From contig QCLS01000009.1 of the NCBI GenBank assembly GCA_003214355.1, positions 1 through 51,594 on the forward strand: 51,594 nt of DNA, written 5' to 3'. Below are positions 42,240 through 51,594 of the stretch, one piece after another; position 1 is the stretch's first letter; each line of letters starts with the position of its first letter. Under the pieces are notes generated by a model. The model was given only the letters and a program-made list of their open reading frames with translations, made no database searches and was not told the origin of the DNA. The translations under genes and the position numbers were made by a program. Origin of the DNA: Prochlorococcus sp. AG-418-C09 (GTDB taxonomy: Bacteria > Cyanobacteriota > Cyanobacteriia > PCC-6307 > Cyanobiaceae).

Positions 42240-42893
42240 TTGTTAAACTATTTCGTAATTATTTTTTATATTCTCAGTATATTTTCAATAGCAATAATTT
42301 ACAGAATATACAAACCTCATAATAAAGAATTTCTAAGGAAAATTATTCATATTGGAATCGGTCCTTTAATTCCTATCGCACTATATTTACAAATTAATCA
42401 GATAAGTGCTTTATTATTCACTGGCTTAATGTCATTATTAATACTTTTAAATTATCGGTATAGAATTTTTCCAATAATTGAAGATGTAGATAGAAAAAGC
42501 TATGGGACTTTTTTTTATTGTTTCAGTTTATTTATTTTAATTTTATGTTTTTGGAAAGAGGATCCATTATCACTTACAACAGGTTTTTTAATAATGACAT
42601 TCGGAGATGGCCTTGCTGGATTACTTGGTAAAAATATTCCATCAAAAACATGGTCTTTTCTAAAGCAAAAGAAATCTTTATTGGGTACACTCACAATGTT
42701 TATAACAACACTAATCATACTAATATCTTTAAGCTATTCAGGAGGGTATGAATTTAGTTTGTATTTAATAATAATTGCAATATTTACCACTTTATTCGAA
42801 CAAATAAGTATTGTTGGTATTGATAATTTAACAGTGCCTATATATTCAGCTTTTTCTTTTAATTTATTAATTTCAAAGATTTTAATCAATTGA
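42240..42893 (+). CDS. Phytol/dolichol kinase-like integral membrane protein
   Basis: 217 residues with about six or seven membrane helices. The CTP-dependent prenol kinase features are present: RKIIHIGIGPLIPIALYL near residues 33-50, DRKSYGTFFYCFSLF near 83-97, FGDGLAGLLGK near 120-130 and KKSLLGTLTMF near 143-153. Related plant and Synechocystis enzymes phosphorylate phytol, recycling it from chlorophyll toward tocopherol or phylloquinone. Substrate choice (phytol, farnesol or another prenol) is inferred. The start is TTG, 5 bases after the sigma factor gene; the 3' end overlaps the convergent DAHP synthase gene by 8 bases. Confidence 0.85.
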   Translation: MLNYFVIIFYILSIFSIAIIYRIYKPHNKEFLRKIIHIGIGPLIPIALYLQINQISALLFTGLMSLLILLNYRYRIFPIIEDVDRKSYGTFFYCFSLFILILCFWKEDPLSLTTGFLIMTFGDGLAGLLGKNIPSKTWSFLKQKKSLLGTLTMFITTLIILISLSYSGGYEFSLYLIIIAIFTTLFEQISIVGIDNLTVPIYSAFSFNLLISKILIN

Positions 42894-43953
42894 TGGCTTC
42901 ATACAAAGAACCCAGCAATTCCTCTGTTGTTTGAATGTTTATACAAGCATCAGTAATACTCTGACCATATTCAAGCTGAGTATTATCAATTAATTTTTGA
43001 TTACCTGCTTTTAAATGACTTTCTAACATCACTCCAAGAATATTCTCTTCTCCACTTTTAATTTGCTTAGCAACATTAAGAAGAACATCAGATTGTTTTC
43101 TAAAGTCTTTATTTGAATTTCCATGACTACAGTCAATCATAAGTTTTTGAGGTAGTTTGTTTGTTACTAAATCCGATGTAATTTGTTTTACAAACACAGA
43201 TTCGTAATTAGGTCCTTTTGAGCCACCTCTCAATACTATATGTCCATCGGGATTGCCCGTTGTATTGACTATAGAGGCAAAACCATCAGTATTTACTCCC
43301 AGGAAGTGATGGGACTTTGCTGCTGATTGCATAGCATTTATAGCTGTATCTACTGAACCATCTGTTCCATTCTTAAAGCCAATAGGCATTGACAAACCGG
43401 AGGCCATCTCTCTATGGGTCTGACTTTCAGTAGTTCTTGCACCTATTGCCGTCCAACTTATCAAGTCAGCTATATATTGAGGGACAATAGGATCTAAAAG
43501 CTCAGTTGCAGAGGGAATACCAACTGAAGCCAAATACCAAAGTAAACTTCTGGCTCTTCTCAATCCTGTGTTTATATCATAAGAACCGTCTAAATGAGGA
43601 TCATTAATCAATCCTTTCCATCCAATAGTTGTTCTTGGTTTTTCAAAATATACTCTCATAACAATTTCTAATTTATCGCTAAACTGACTTCTAAATTTCT
43701 GAATATATTCTGAATATTCTTTTGCAGCCTCAATATCGTGAATAGAACAAGGTCCAACTATTACTAAAAATCTTTTTTCATCATTGTGCAAAATATTTTT
43801 TATTGCTCTTCTAGTAGAAGAGACGGTATTTGTAGAGGTATAATCGAGTTGAAGATCCTGATGTAATTGACTTGGAGGTATTAGAGGTCGAGTTTCAACA
43901 ACATGTAAATCAGATGTTTTCTCTAAAGATTGATTATTTGATGAAATTTGCAT
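42886..43953 (-). CDS. aroG: 3-deoxy-7-phosphoheptulonate (DAHP) synthase, class I
   Basis: This enzyme joins phosphoenolpyruvate and erythrose 4-phosphate, the entry to aromatic amino acids and chorismate. The 355-residue protein has LVIVGPCSIHDIEAAKEY near residues 63-80, MRVYFEKPRTTIGWKGLIND, GARTTESQTHREMASG and VLRGGSKGPNYES, typical of AroF/AroG-type class I enzymes. Which amino acid inhibits it cannot be decided by eye, so the symbol is tentative. Its product feeds PabB and chorismate lyase in this window. It is divergent from acnB. Confidence 0.95.
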   Translation of the reverse strand: MQISSNNQSLEKTSDLHVVETRPLIPPSQLHQDLQLDYTSTNTVSSTRRAIKNILHNDEKRFLVIVGPCSIHDIEAAKEYSEYIQKFRSQFSDKLEIVMRVYFEKPRTTIGWKGLINDPHLDGSYDINTGLRRARSLLWYLASVGIPSATELLDPIVPQYIADLISWTAIGARTTESQTHREMASGLSMPIGFKNGTDGSVDTAINAMQSAAKSHHFLGVNTDGFASIVNTTGNPDGHIVLRGGSKGPNYESVFVKQITSDLVTNKLPQKLMIDCSHGNSNKDFRKQSDVLLNVAKQIKSGEENILGVMLESHLKAGNQKLIDNTQLEYGQSITDACINIQTTEELLGSLYEAIN

Positions 43954-44050
43954 TGATTCTTAAGAAATTAGAAAAACTTAAAAAAGCATCTATGAATACT
44001 CTCCTTTTCAATATTAAAAATAACAATATATTAGGAATTAAACCTTACAA

Positions 44051-46624
44051 ATGAAGAAATTGGAAACATTGCTAAAAGATTACAAAGATCATGAAGCAGA
44101 AAGAGCTGCAAAAGGAATACCCCCTTTACCACTTAATGCAGAACTAACTAATTACATTACAAAGCTTTTAGAGGATTCACATGAAGCAGAAATTGAATAT
44201 CTATTAGAACTTCTAAAAAACAGAGTGCCACCAGGCGTTGATGAGGCTGCATATATCAAAGCAAGTTGGCTCACTGCCATTGTGAATAATGAAAAATTCT
44301 GCAAAATTATAAATCCATTAGAAGCAATTGAGTTATTAGGAACAATGATAGGTGGATATAATGTTAATTCGCTAGTAGAGATACTTAAAAAAGAAGACCC
44401 GCATTTAGCAAATGCTGCTGCGCAAGTTCTAAAAAAAATCATTCTTGTATATGATGTAGCAAATGATATCTATGAATTATCCAATACAAATATTCATGCA
44501 AAAGAGGTAATTAATAGTTGGTCCGATGCAGAATGGTTTACATCAAAAGCTGCGCTCCCTGAAGAAATTAAATGTATTGCATTCAAAATTGATGGTGAAA
44601 CAAACACAGATGATTTATCACCTGCCGTTCATGCTACTTCGAGACCCGATATTCCTCTTCATGCATTATCCATGCTTGAATTCAAACAAAAAAATTCATT
44701 AAATATACTGAATGACTTAAAAAAAGAAGGACTACAAATTGCATATATTGGAGATGTAGTTGGAACTGGAAGTTCTAGAAAATCTGCAATTAACTCTTTG
44801 ATTTGGCACATTGGCATTGACATACCCTTTGTACCAAATAAAAGAACTGGCGGAATAATTATTGGAGGAAAAATAGCACCTATTTTCTTTAATACTGCTC
44901 AAGATTCTGGTGCTCTTCCAATTGAAGCAGATGTGAGTCAAATTAGAACTGGAGACATATTAAAAATCTACCCTTATCGAGGAGTAATAAAAAAATTTAA
45001 TCAAATTGATAATTCAGAAAAAAAAATAAGTTCTTTTAATATGACGCCTTCAACATTAATAGACGAAATACAGGCAGGGGGTCGAATAAATTTAATGATT
45101 GGAAGATCCCTTACGGATAAAATAAGAACCAAACTTAAATTAAATCCAAGTAAAACATTTACTCGCCCTAAAAATCCCAACAATAATATTTCTGGATTTA
45201 CCCAAGCTCAAAAAATTGTTGGTAAAGCATGTGGCCTTTCAGGTGTTCTTCCAGGAACCACATGCGAACCAATAATGACAACAGTAGGTAGTCAAGATAC
45301 TACTGGCCCTATGACAAGAGATGAATTAAAAGAATTAGCTTGTTTAGGTTTTACTGCAGATCTTGTAATGCAAAGTTTTTGTCACACTGCCGCTTATCCA
45401 AAACCAGTAGATTTAATTACTCATAAAGAATTGCCTGATTTCATATCCCAAAGAGGAGGAATTGCTCTGAAGCCAGGAGATGGAATTATTCATAGTTGGC
45501 TAAATAGGATGCTTCTACCTGATACCGTTGGAACTGGCGGCGATAGTCATACTAGATTCCCACTGGGAATTTCTTTCCCCGGTGGATCAGGTATTGTAGC
45601 CTTTGCAGCAGCTATAGGTTCTATGCCTCTTAATATGCCAGAATCTGTTTTAGTTAGATTTAAGGGTGATTTAAGGCCTGGCATAACTCTTAGAGATTTA
45701 GTCAATGCAATTCCCCTTTTTGCTATCAGAAAAGGCCTTTTAACTGTTGAAAAAGAAAATAAAAAAAATATCTTTAATGGAAAAATAATGGAAATTGAGG
45801 GACTGCCTGACCTAAAGCTAGAACAAGCCTTTGAGCTAACTGATGCTACGGCTGAACGTTCATGCTCTGGTAGCACAATTCTTCTATCTGAAAAAACAGT
45901 TACTGAATATTTGAAAAGTAATATATGTCTTTTAGAAAAAATGATTGATAGTAACTACCAAGACGCTAAATCAATCATAAGAAGAATAGAAGATATGAAA
46001 AACTGGATTAAAAATCCCATACTATTGAAACCGGATAAAAATGCCTCTTATGAAGAAATCCTTGAAATAGATTTAGCAAAAGTAAATAAGCCAATTGTTG
46101 CATGTCCAAATGACCCAGATAACGTTAAAGAAATTTCTGAAGTTTCAAATACAAAAATTGATGAGGTTTTTATTGGATCTTGCATGACTAATATTGGTCA
46201 TTATAGAGCTGCTGCTAAAGTTCTTGAAGGAGAAGAGTTCTTAAAAGCTAAACTTTGGATTTGCCCACCTACAAAAATGGATGAAAACACATTAAAAAAA
46301 GAAGGATATTATGAAATATTTAAAAAATGCGGGGCAAAATTAGAATTACCAGGTTGTTCATTATGTATGGGCAATCAAGCTAGAGTGGATGATGGATCAA
46401 TTGTCTTTTCAACAAGCACGAGAAATTTTGATAACAGACTTGGAAAAAATGCGCAAGTCTTTCTAGGGAGTGCTGAATTAGCAGCTGTATGTGCGCTTTT
46501 AGGAAGAATTCCAACTGTTTCTGAATATCAAGATATTACTAAAAATAAAATTAATCCATATTCTAAAGAGCTTTATCGTTATCTTCAGTTTGATGAAATA
46601 GAAAATTTTAGTCTGTCAAAATGA
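44051..46624 (+). CDS. acnB: Aconitate hydratase B
   Basis: AcnB isomerises citrate to isocitrate with a 4Fe-4S cluster. The 857-residue protein has the B-type layout: N-terminal HEAT-like domain, swivel domain (about residues 170-360, with IAYIGDVVGTGSSRKSAINS), then the catalytic domains with GTGGDSHTRFPLGISFPGGS, FIGSCMTNIGHYRAAAKVL and LPGCSLCMGNQARV, which supply the cluster Cys. Length matches AcnB. The stop overlaps the ClC gene start as ATGA. It supports 2-oxoglutarate supply for nitrogen assimilation. Confidence 0.97.
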   Translation: MKKLETLLKDYKDHEAERAAKGIPPLPLNAELTNYITKLLEDSHEAEIEYLLELLKNRVPPGVDEAAYIKASWLTAIVNNEKFCKIINPLEAIELLGTMIGGYNVNSLVEILKKEDPHLANAAAQVLKKIILVYDVANDIYELSNTNIHAKEVINSWSDAEWFTSKAALPEEIKCIAFKIDGETNTDDLSPAVHATSRPDIPLHALSMLEFKQKNSLNILNDLKKEGLQIAYIGDVVGTGSSRKSAINSLIWHIGIDIPFVPNKRTGGIIIGGKIAPIFFNTAQDSGALPIEADVSQIRTGDILKIYPYRGVIKKFNQIDNSEKKISSFNMTPSTLIDEIQAGGRINLMIGRSLTDKIRTKLKLNPSKTFTRPKNPNNNISGFTQAQKIVGKACGLSGVLPGTTCEPIMTTVGSQDTTGPMTRDELKELACLGFTADLVMQSFCHTAAYPKPVDLITHKELPDFISQRGGIALKPGDGIIHSWLNRMLLPDTVGTGGDSHTRFPLGISFPGGSGIVAFAAAIGSMPLNMPESVLVRFKGDLRPGITLRDLVNAIPLFAIRKGLLTVEKENKKNIFNGKIMEIEGLPDLKLEQAFELTDATAERSCSGSTILLSEKTVTEYLKSNICLLEKMIDSNYQDAKSIIRRIEDMKNWIKNPILLKPDKNASYEEILEIDLAKVNKPIVACPNDPDNVKEISEVSNTKIDEVFIGSCMTNIGHYRAAAKVLEGEEFLKAKLWICPPTKMDENTLKKEGYYEIFKKCGAKLELPGCSLCMGNQARVDDGSIVFSTSTRNFDNRLGKNAQVFLGSAELAAVCALLGRIPTVSEYQDITKNKINPYSKELYRYLQFDEIENFSLSK

Positions 46625-47982
46625 TTCAAAACAATGGAAATACGTTTAAAGAAGCAATAAAACAAAAAAGGGATAGTTCAGCTAAGAGTATTAAAAAATT
46701 ATTGAGACAACGATCATTTGTCGTTGCTATTGCTTTAATACTTACTGGTTTAGGTGCCTCTCTTACGAGTATTTCATTTAAAACTGGAATCTATTTCATT
46801 AATAATTGGCGTTTAGATATTTTAGACAAATTTCCACCAATACTTGTATTACCTTTATTTGGATTAATTGGTGGAGCTTGCTCTGGCTTACTGATTAAAC
46901 ATTTAGCTCCTGCTGCCAAAGGATCTGGAGTAAGTCAAATCATGGGATTTCTTCGGCACAAGAGCGTGCCTATGAATCTAAAAGTTGGCCTAGTCAAGCT
47001 AGTATCTGGAATTATTGCAATCGGTAGTGGGTTCCCATTAGGACCAGAGGGTCCATCAGTACAAATGGGAGGGTCAGTTGCATGGCAAATGGCTAAATGG
47101 CTAAAAGCTCCAGTTGCTTTTAGAAGAGTTATAGTAGCCGCTGGCGGCGGTGCAGGTATTGCTGCTGTGTTTAGCGCACCTCTGGGAGGTTTTGTATATG
47201 CAATTGAAGAGCTATTAAATTCAGCAAGACCGGTAATTCTACTTTTAGTAATAGTTACAACTTTTATTGCCGACTCTTCCGCTTTAATAATACAAGCACT
47301 AGGTCTTAACCCTAAAGCTGGTGGATTTGATTTTCAATCTGGATTTTCAATTGAACCAACTTTTGAAATAGACTTTTCATTTTTACCAATTGACTTTATA
47401 TATTTAGTATTTCTAGGTGTCATTATTGGATTATTTGCCGAACTTTACAGCAAATATATTTTGATGATGCAAAACCTTGGGAAAAAATGGTATAAAAATA
47501 AGTTTGTGCTCAAAATGAGTATTTGTGGATTAATTTTAGGAAGTATTTATTCTTTCTTACCCGATAGTTTTCATAATCTGGATAAATTACAAAAAATAAT
47601 TGCCACTCAAAACACAGATATTGGATTGGCAACTTTAGCTGTTTTAGTATTATTTATTACGACTGGTTTAGCTGCAGCATCAGGCGCTCCTGGAGGATTA
47701 TTTTACCCAATGCTTACACTAGGAGGAGCAATTGGTTTGATTGTAGGCAGTATCATCCCAGAACATGCACCAAGTACTTATATATTTGCAGGGATGGGAG
47801 CATTTGTTGCTGGCTGTTCAAGGACTCCAATCACAGCAATGTTTTTAGCATTCGCACTTACAAAGAACCTAATCATACTTAAACCAGTGCTTATAAGTTG
47901 TATATCTAGCTTCTTGATTGCAAGAACTTTTAATCAAGAGTCTATATATGAAAGACAAATACGAATTGAAGTAGACAATTAG
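46621..47982 (+). CDS. ClC-family chloride channel/antiporter
   Basis: 453 residues with many helices after a basic N-terminal tail. The selectivity-filter segments are present: AKGSGVSQIMGFLR near residues 100-113, the GSGFPLGPEGPSVQMG stretch near 139-154 with the gating Glu, and GLAAASGAPGGLFYPMLTLG near 350-370. A Glu pair in FVYAIEELLNSARP near 190-203 matches the internal proton-pathway Glu of E. coli ClC, which suggests Cl-/H+ exchange instead of a passive channel. No C-terminal CBS domains. It overlaps acnB by four bases. Confidence 0.92.
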   Translation: MIQNNGNTFKEAIKQKRDSSAKSIKKLLRQRSFVVAIALILTGLGASLTSISFKTGIYFINNWRLDILDKFPPILVLPLFGLIGGACSGLLIKHLAPAAKGSGVSQIMGFLRHKSVPMNLKVGLVKLVSGIIAIGSGFPLGPEGPSVQMGGSVAWQMAKWLKAPVAFRRVIVAAGGGAGIAAVFSAPLGGFVYAIEELLNSARPVILLLVIVTTFIADSSALIIQALGLNPKAGGFDFQSGFSIEPTFEIDFSFLPIDFIYLVFLGVIIGLFAELYSKYILMMQNLGKKWYKNKFVLKMSICGLILGSIYSFLPDSFHNLDKLQKIIATQNTDIGLATLAVLVLFITTGLAAASGAPGGLFYPMLTLGGAIGLIVGSIIPEHAPSTYIFAGMGAFVAGCSRTPITAMFLAFALTKNLIILKPVLISCISSFLIARTFNQESIYERQIRIEVDN

Positions 47983-47992
47983 TATAAAATTG

Positions 47993-48847
47993 TCAATCAA
48001 ATACGGCTGTTTTACTGTTATAGACAAAAATCTGATGATTCAAATGCAATCTTACTGCTCTAGATAAAGCCATTCGTTCTATGTCTCTCCCTTTTCTAAT
48101 TAAATCATCCACTTCATCTCTATGGCTAACATTCACAGTACATTGTTCAATTATAGGGCCTTCATCTAGATCTTTTGTGACATAATGAGCAGTTGCTCCT
48201 ATTAATTTAACCCCTCTCTTCCAAGCACGATGATATGGTTGAGAACCTTTAAATGCTGGAAGGAAAGAATGATGGATATTAATTACTGACGAGAATTCTT
48301 CTAAGAACGAATCACTAAGAATTTGCATATATTTAGCTAATACTACTAAATCAATATCAAATTGTTTTATTAATGATAATATTTTCCTTTCAACTAAAGA
48401 TTTCTCGATATTGAATGTATCAAAATAAAAAAATTCAGCATTAAAATCTTTTGCAATGTTTTCGAGATCTGGATGATTTGAAATTATTAATGGAACTTTC
48501 ATATTTAATTCACCATTCCTTACTCTCCAAAGTAGATCAATTAAACAATGATTTTGCTTACTGACAAATATAGCGATTTTAGGTACCTCGTCAGAATAAT
48601 TTAAACTGAATTGAGCGTTTATTTCAAAAGAAATCTTTTCTAGTTCGCCACGTATTTTTTCTTTATCAATTCTTGAAGAATTTGTATTCCATTCAATTCT
48701 ACTTAGAAACAAGCCTGCATCCTGATCGGTATGATGATCAGAATGCCTTATATTTCCACCACAATTTGAAATCCAACTTGTTAAATGACTAACCAATCCT
48801 GGACGATCAGGGCAAACAGTTCTTAGTATGATTGATGGATATTCCAA
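47993..48847 (-). CDS. purU: Formyltetrahydrofolate deformylase
   Basis: PurU hydrolyses 10-formyltetrahydrofolate to formate and tetrahydrofolate, keeping the one-carbon pool balanced, notably against glycine-cleavage overflow. The 284-residue protein has an N-terminal ACT domain (ILRTVCPDRPGLVSHLTSWI) and a C-terminal formyl-hydrolase domain with the catalytic Asn/His in INIHHSFLPAFKGSQPYHRA near residues 190-209 and the Asp in LDEGPIIEQ. Length is normal. It is convergent with ClC (10 bases) and divergent from the ThiO-like gene across 50 bases. Confidence 0.96.
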   Translation of the reverse strand: MEYPSIILRTVCPDRPGLVSHLTSWISNCGGNIRHSDHHTDQDAGLFLSRIEWNTNSSRIDKEKIRGELEKISFEINAQFSLNYSDEVPKIAIFVSKQNHCLIDLLWRVRNGELNMKVPLIISNHPDLENIAKDFNAEFFYFDTFNIEKSLVERKILSLIKQFDIDLVVLAKYMQILSDSFLEEFSSVINIHHSFLPAFKGSQPYHRAWKRGVKLIGATAHYVTKDLDEGPIIEQCTVNVSHRDEVDDLIRKGRDIERMALSRAVRLHLNHQIFVYNSKTAVFD

Positions 48848-48897
48848 AAAGTAAAATTTAAATTATTGATCAATATATAATTATTTATAATATAACA

Positions 48898-49977
48898 ATG
48901 AATAGTTCAAAGGAAAATTTTAATAATATAAAGGTATTAATTATAGGCTCAGGAATAATTGGTAAATTTAATGCATTAGAGTTATCTTCTCAAGGGTTTA
49001 CAACTACTATTGTTGATGACTCAGAATCAGCAAACAGTAGCAACGCTGCACTGGGAATGCTAATGGGAGAAATTTATCAAAAGCGTCATGGAAGAAGCTG
49101 GGAGCTAAGAAAAGAAAGTATTAAAATGTGGCCTAAATGGATCAAAAAGTTAAATCAAATCAATCCAAAGCTATATATTGAAAAGCCTTTTATCCAATTA
49201 ACAACAAGTGAAAAAAAATTTGAAAAACTTAAAAACTTTGCAACCAAAAATTCAGAGGGGAATCTTCAACTTGTATATAAAAGCTCAGAAATTCTCCATT
49301 CAATTAACAAAATCTTCGGAACAAAAAAGTTTCAAGGTTTAATTTCATATAAAGACGGAAGAATAAACCCTAAATTATTGCTAGAGACTGTAGATTTATA
49401 TTTAAAGAAGAATAAAGTTAATATTCAAAAGAATAAAGTAACTGCAATTGAAAAGAAAGCAAATAAATGGATATCAATCTTAAACTCTGGAGATAAATTA
49501 CTTAGTGACATTTTAATTCTATGTAATTCAAATGATTGTCTGAAATTAATAGCTCATAAGAATTCCAAAATAGAATTACAGCCTGTTTTGGGTCAAGCTA
49601 TAGAAATTCATTATGAAAATAGTGATGTTAATTTTTTGTCTTTACCAAAAAATTTTAATATTGATGGAAGAAATTTCATCCCATTAACTGAAAACAGAAT
49701 AATAATAGGATCTACTGATGAATACAATATTATTCCTAAAAAGGAAAAAATTTCTGAACTAATAGAATTTCTAGATGAAACGCCAATATGGCTTAAAAAA
49801 AATAATATACATAAAAAGTGGTATGGGATTAGATCTAAGCCGCGAGGGGAACCTTCACCAATATTAAAAACTTTAGATCAAGGATTAATGATATGTTCTG
49901 GGTTTTATAAAAATGGAATACTTTTAGCTCCAGCTTGTGCTAGCTGGATATCAAAGGAAATCAAAAATCATATTTGA
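48898..49977 (+). CDS. FAD-dependent oxidoreductase, ThiO/glycine oxidase-like (DAO family)
   Basis: 359 residues with the FAD-binding VLIIGSGIIGKFNALELSSQG near residues 14-33, split by GxGxxG, and the DAO-family C-terminal segments IIIGSTDEY near 280 and GLMICSGFYKNGILLAPACA near 330-350. The PVLGQAIEI strand is also typical. ThiO oxidises glycine to the dehydroglycine used by ThiG, which is encoded at 4552-5346; this link is inference, as other D-amino acid oxidases look similar. It is convergent with dnaK, ending at the adjacent base. Confidence 0.82.
   Translation: MNSSKENFNNIKVLIIGSGIIGKFNALELSSQGFTTTIVDDSESANSSNAALGMLMGEIYQKRHGRSWELRKESIKMWPKWIKKLNQINPKLYIEKPFIQLTTSEKKFEKLKNFATKNSEGNLQLVYKSSEILHSINKIFGTKKFQGLISYKDGRINPKLLLETVDLYLKKNKVNIQKNKVTAIEKKANKWISILNSGDKLLSDILILCNSNDCLKLIAHKNSKIELQPVLGQAIEIHYENSDVNFLSLPKNFNIDGRNFIPLTENRIIIGSTDEYNIIPKKEKISELIEFLDETPIWLKKNNIHKKWYGIRSKPRGEPSPILKTLDQGLMICSGFYKNGILLAPACASWISKEIKNHI

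Positions 49978-51594
<1,617 letters not shown>

Noticed and set aside
43872-44054. 60-codon plus-strand frame across the aroG/acnB spacer
   Set aside because: Its first 82 bases are antisense to the 5' end of the DAHP synthase gene. Only the short 3' part (43992-44054) lies in the spacer, and that is listed separately as a weak leader candidate.

Overview
The window looks like core chromosome of a marine picocyanobacterium, most likely a high-light-adapted Prochlorococcus. The DNA is very AT-rich, proteins are rich in Lys, Asn and Ile, spacers are short, and Shine-Dalgarno sequences are mostly absent. The gene set includes sulfolipid synthesis (sqdB, sqdX), a cyanobacterial-type chorismate lyase, a phytol-kinase-like protein, a Ycf37-like TPR protein and a group 2 sigma factor. 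This assignment rests on remembered gene content and order, not on a database search. The strain cannot be named.

Layout. 1-3273: the 3' end of a probable dnaX, then a minus-strand pair encoding a SpoIID/LytB protein and a processive-type glycosyltransferase. 3380-7870: plus strand, rpmI-rplT, TPR protein, thiG, then sqdB-sqdX. 7877-13613: minus strand, HTH-like hypothetical, a PLP C-S lyase-like enzyme overlapping gcvH, gcvP, and a small hypothetical. 13689-19147: plus strand, delta-9-type desaturase, rplI, dnaB, mnmG and chorismate lyase. 19127-20288: minus strand, a charged hypothetical and a SprT-like protein. 20370-22875: a membrane-anchored hypothetical, ligA and a possible 50-residue ORF. 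23021-26595: minus strand, tRNA-Val(UAC), valS and a VTT-domain membrane protein. 26723-36783: a long plus-strand run, possible small ORF, speE-speB-gcvT, aspS, pyrG, queE-queC-pabB-pabC. 36780-37568: cobA on minus. 37615-42893: MFS transporter, ppk, sigma factor, phytol-kinase-like protein. 42886-43953: DAHP synthase on minus. 44051-47982: acnB and a ClC antiporter. 47993-51594: purU on minus, a ThiO-like oxidoreductase on plus, and dnaK on minus, cut by the window end.

The genes are mostly housekeeping. P, H and T proteins of glycine cleavage are all here but split over two loci. SpeB makes the putrescine that SpeE uses. PabB and PabC are consecutive steps to p-aminobenzoate, fed by chorismate, whose pathway begins with the DAHP synthase in the same window. 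QueE and QueC are consecutive steps to preQ0. Several pairs are joined by 4-base ATGA overlaps (lyase/gcvH, queC/pabB, pabB/pabC, acnB/ClC), which suggests translational coupling.

No insertion sequence, prophage gene, integrase, CRISPR array or rRNA is visible. No stretch over 300 bases lacks both a gene and an RNA; the longest CDS-poor stretch is 26383-26856, which holds tRNA-Val and a possible 32-residue ORF. I see no convincing new multi-gene system. The most useful leads are small: a substituted cofactor-contacting position in PabC, unannotated short ORFs, a codon-aligned convergent overlap on a triplet repeat, a strong hairpin before sqdB, and a few unassigned conserved-looking proteins.
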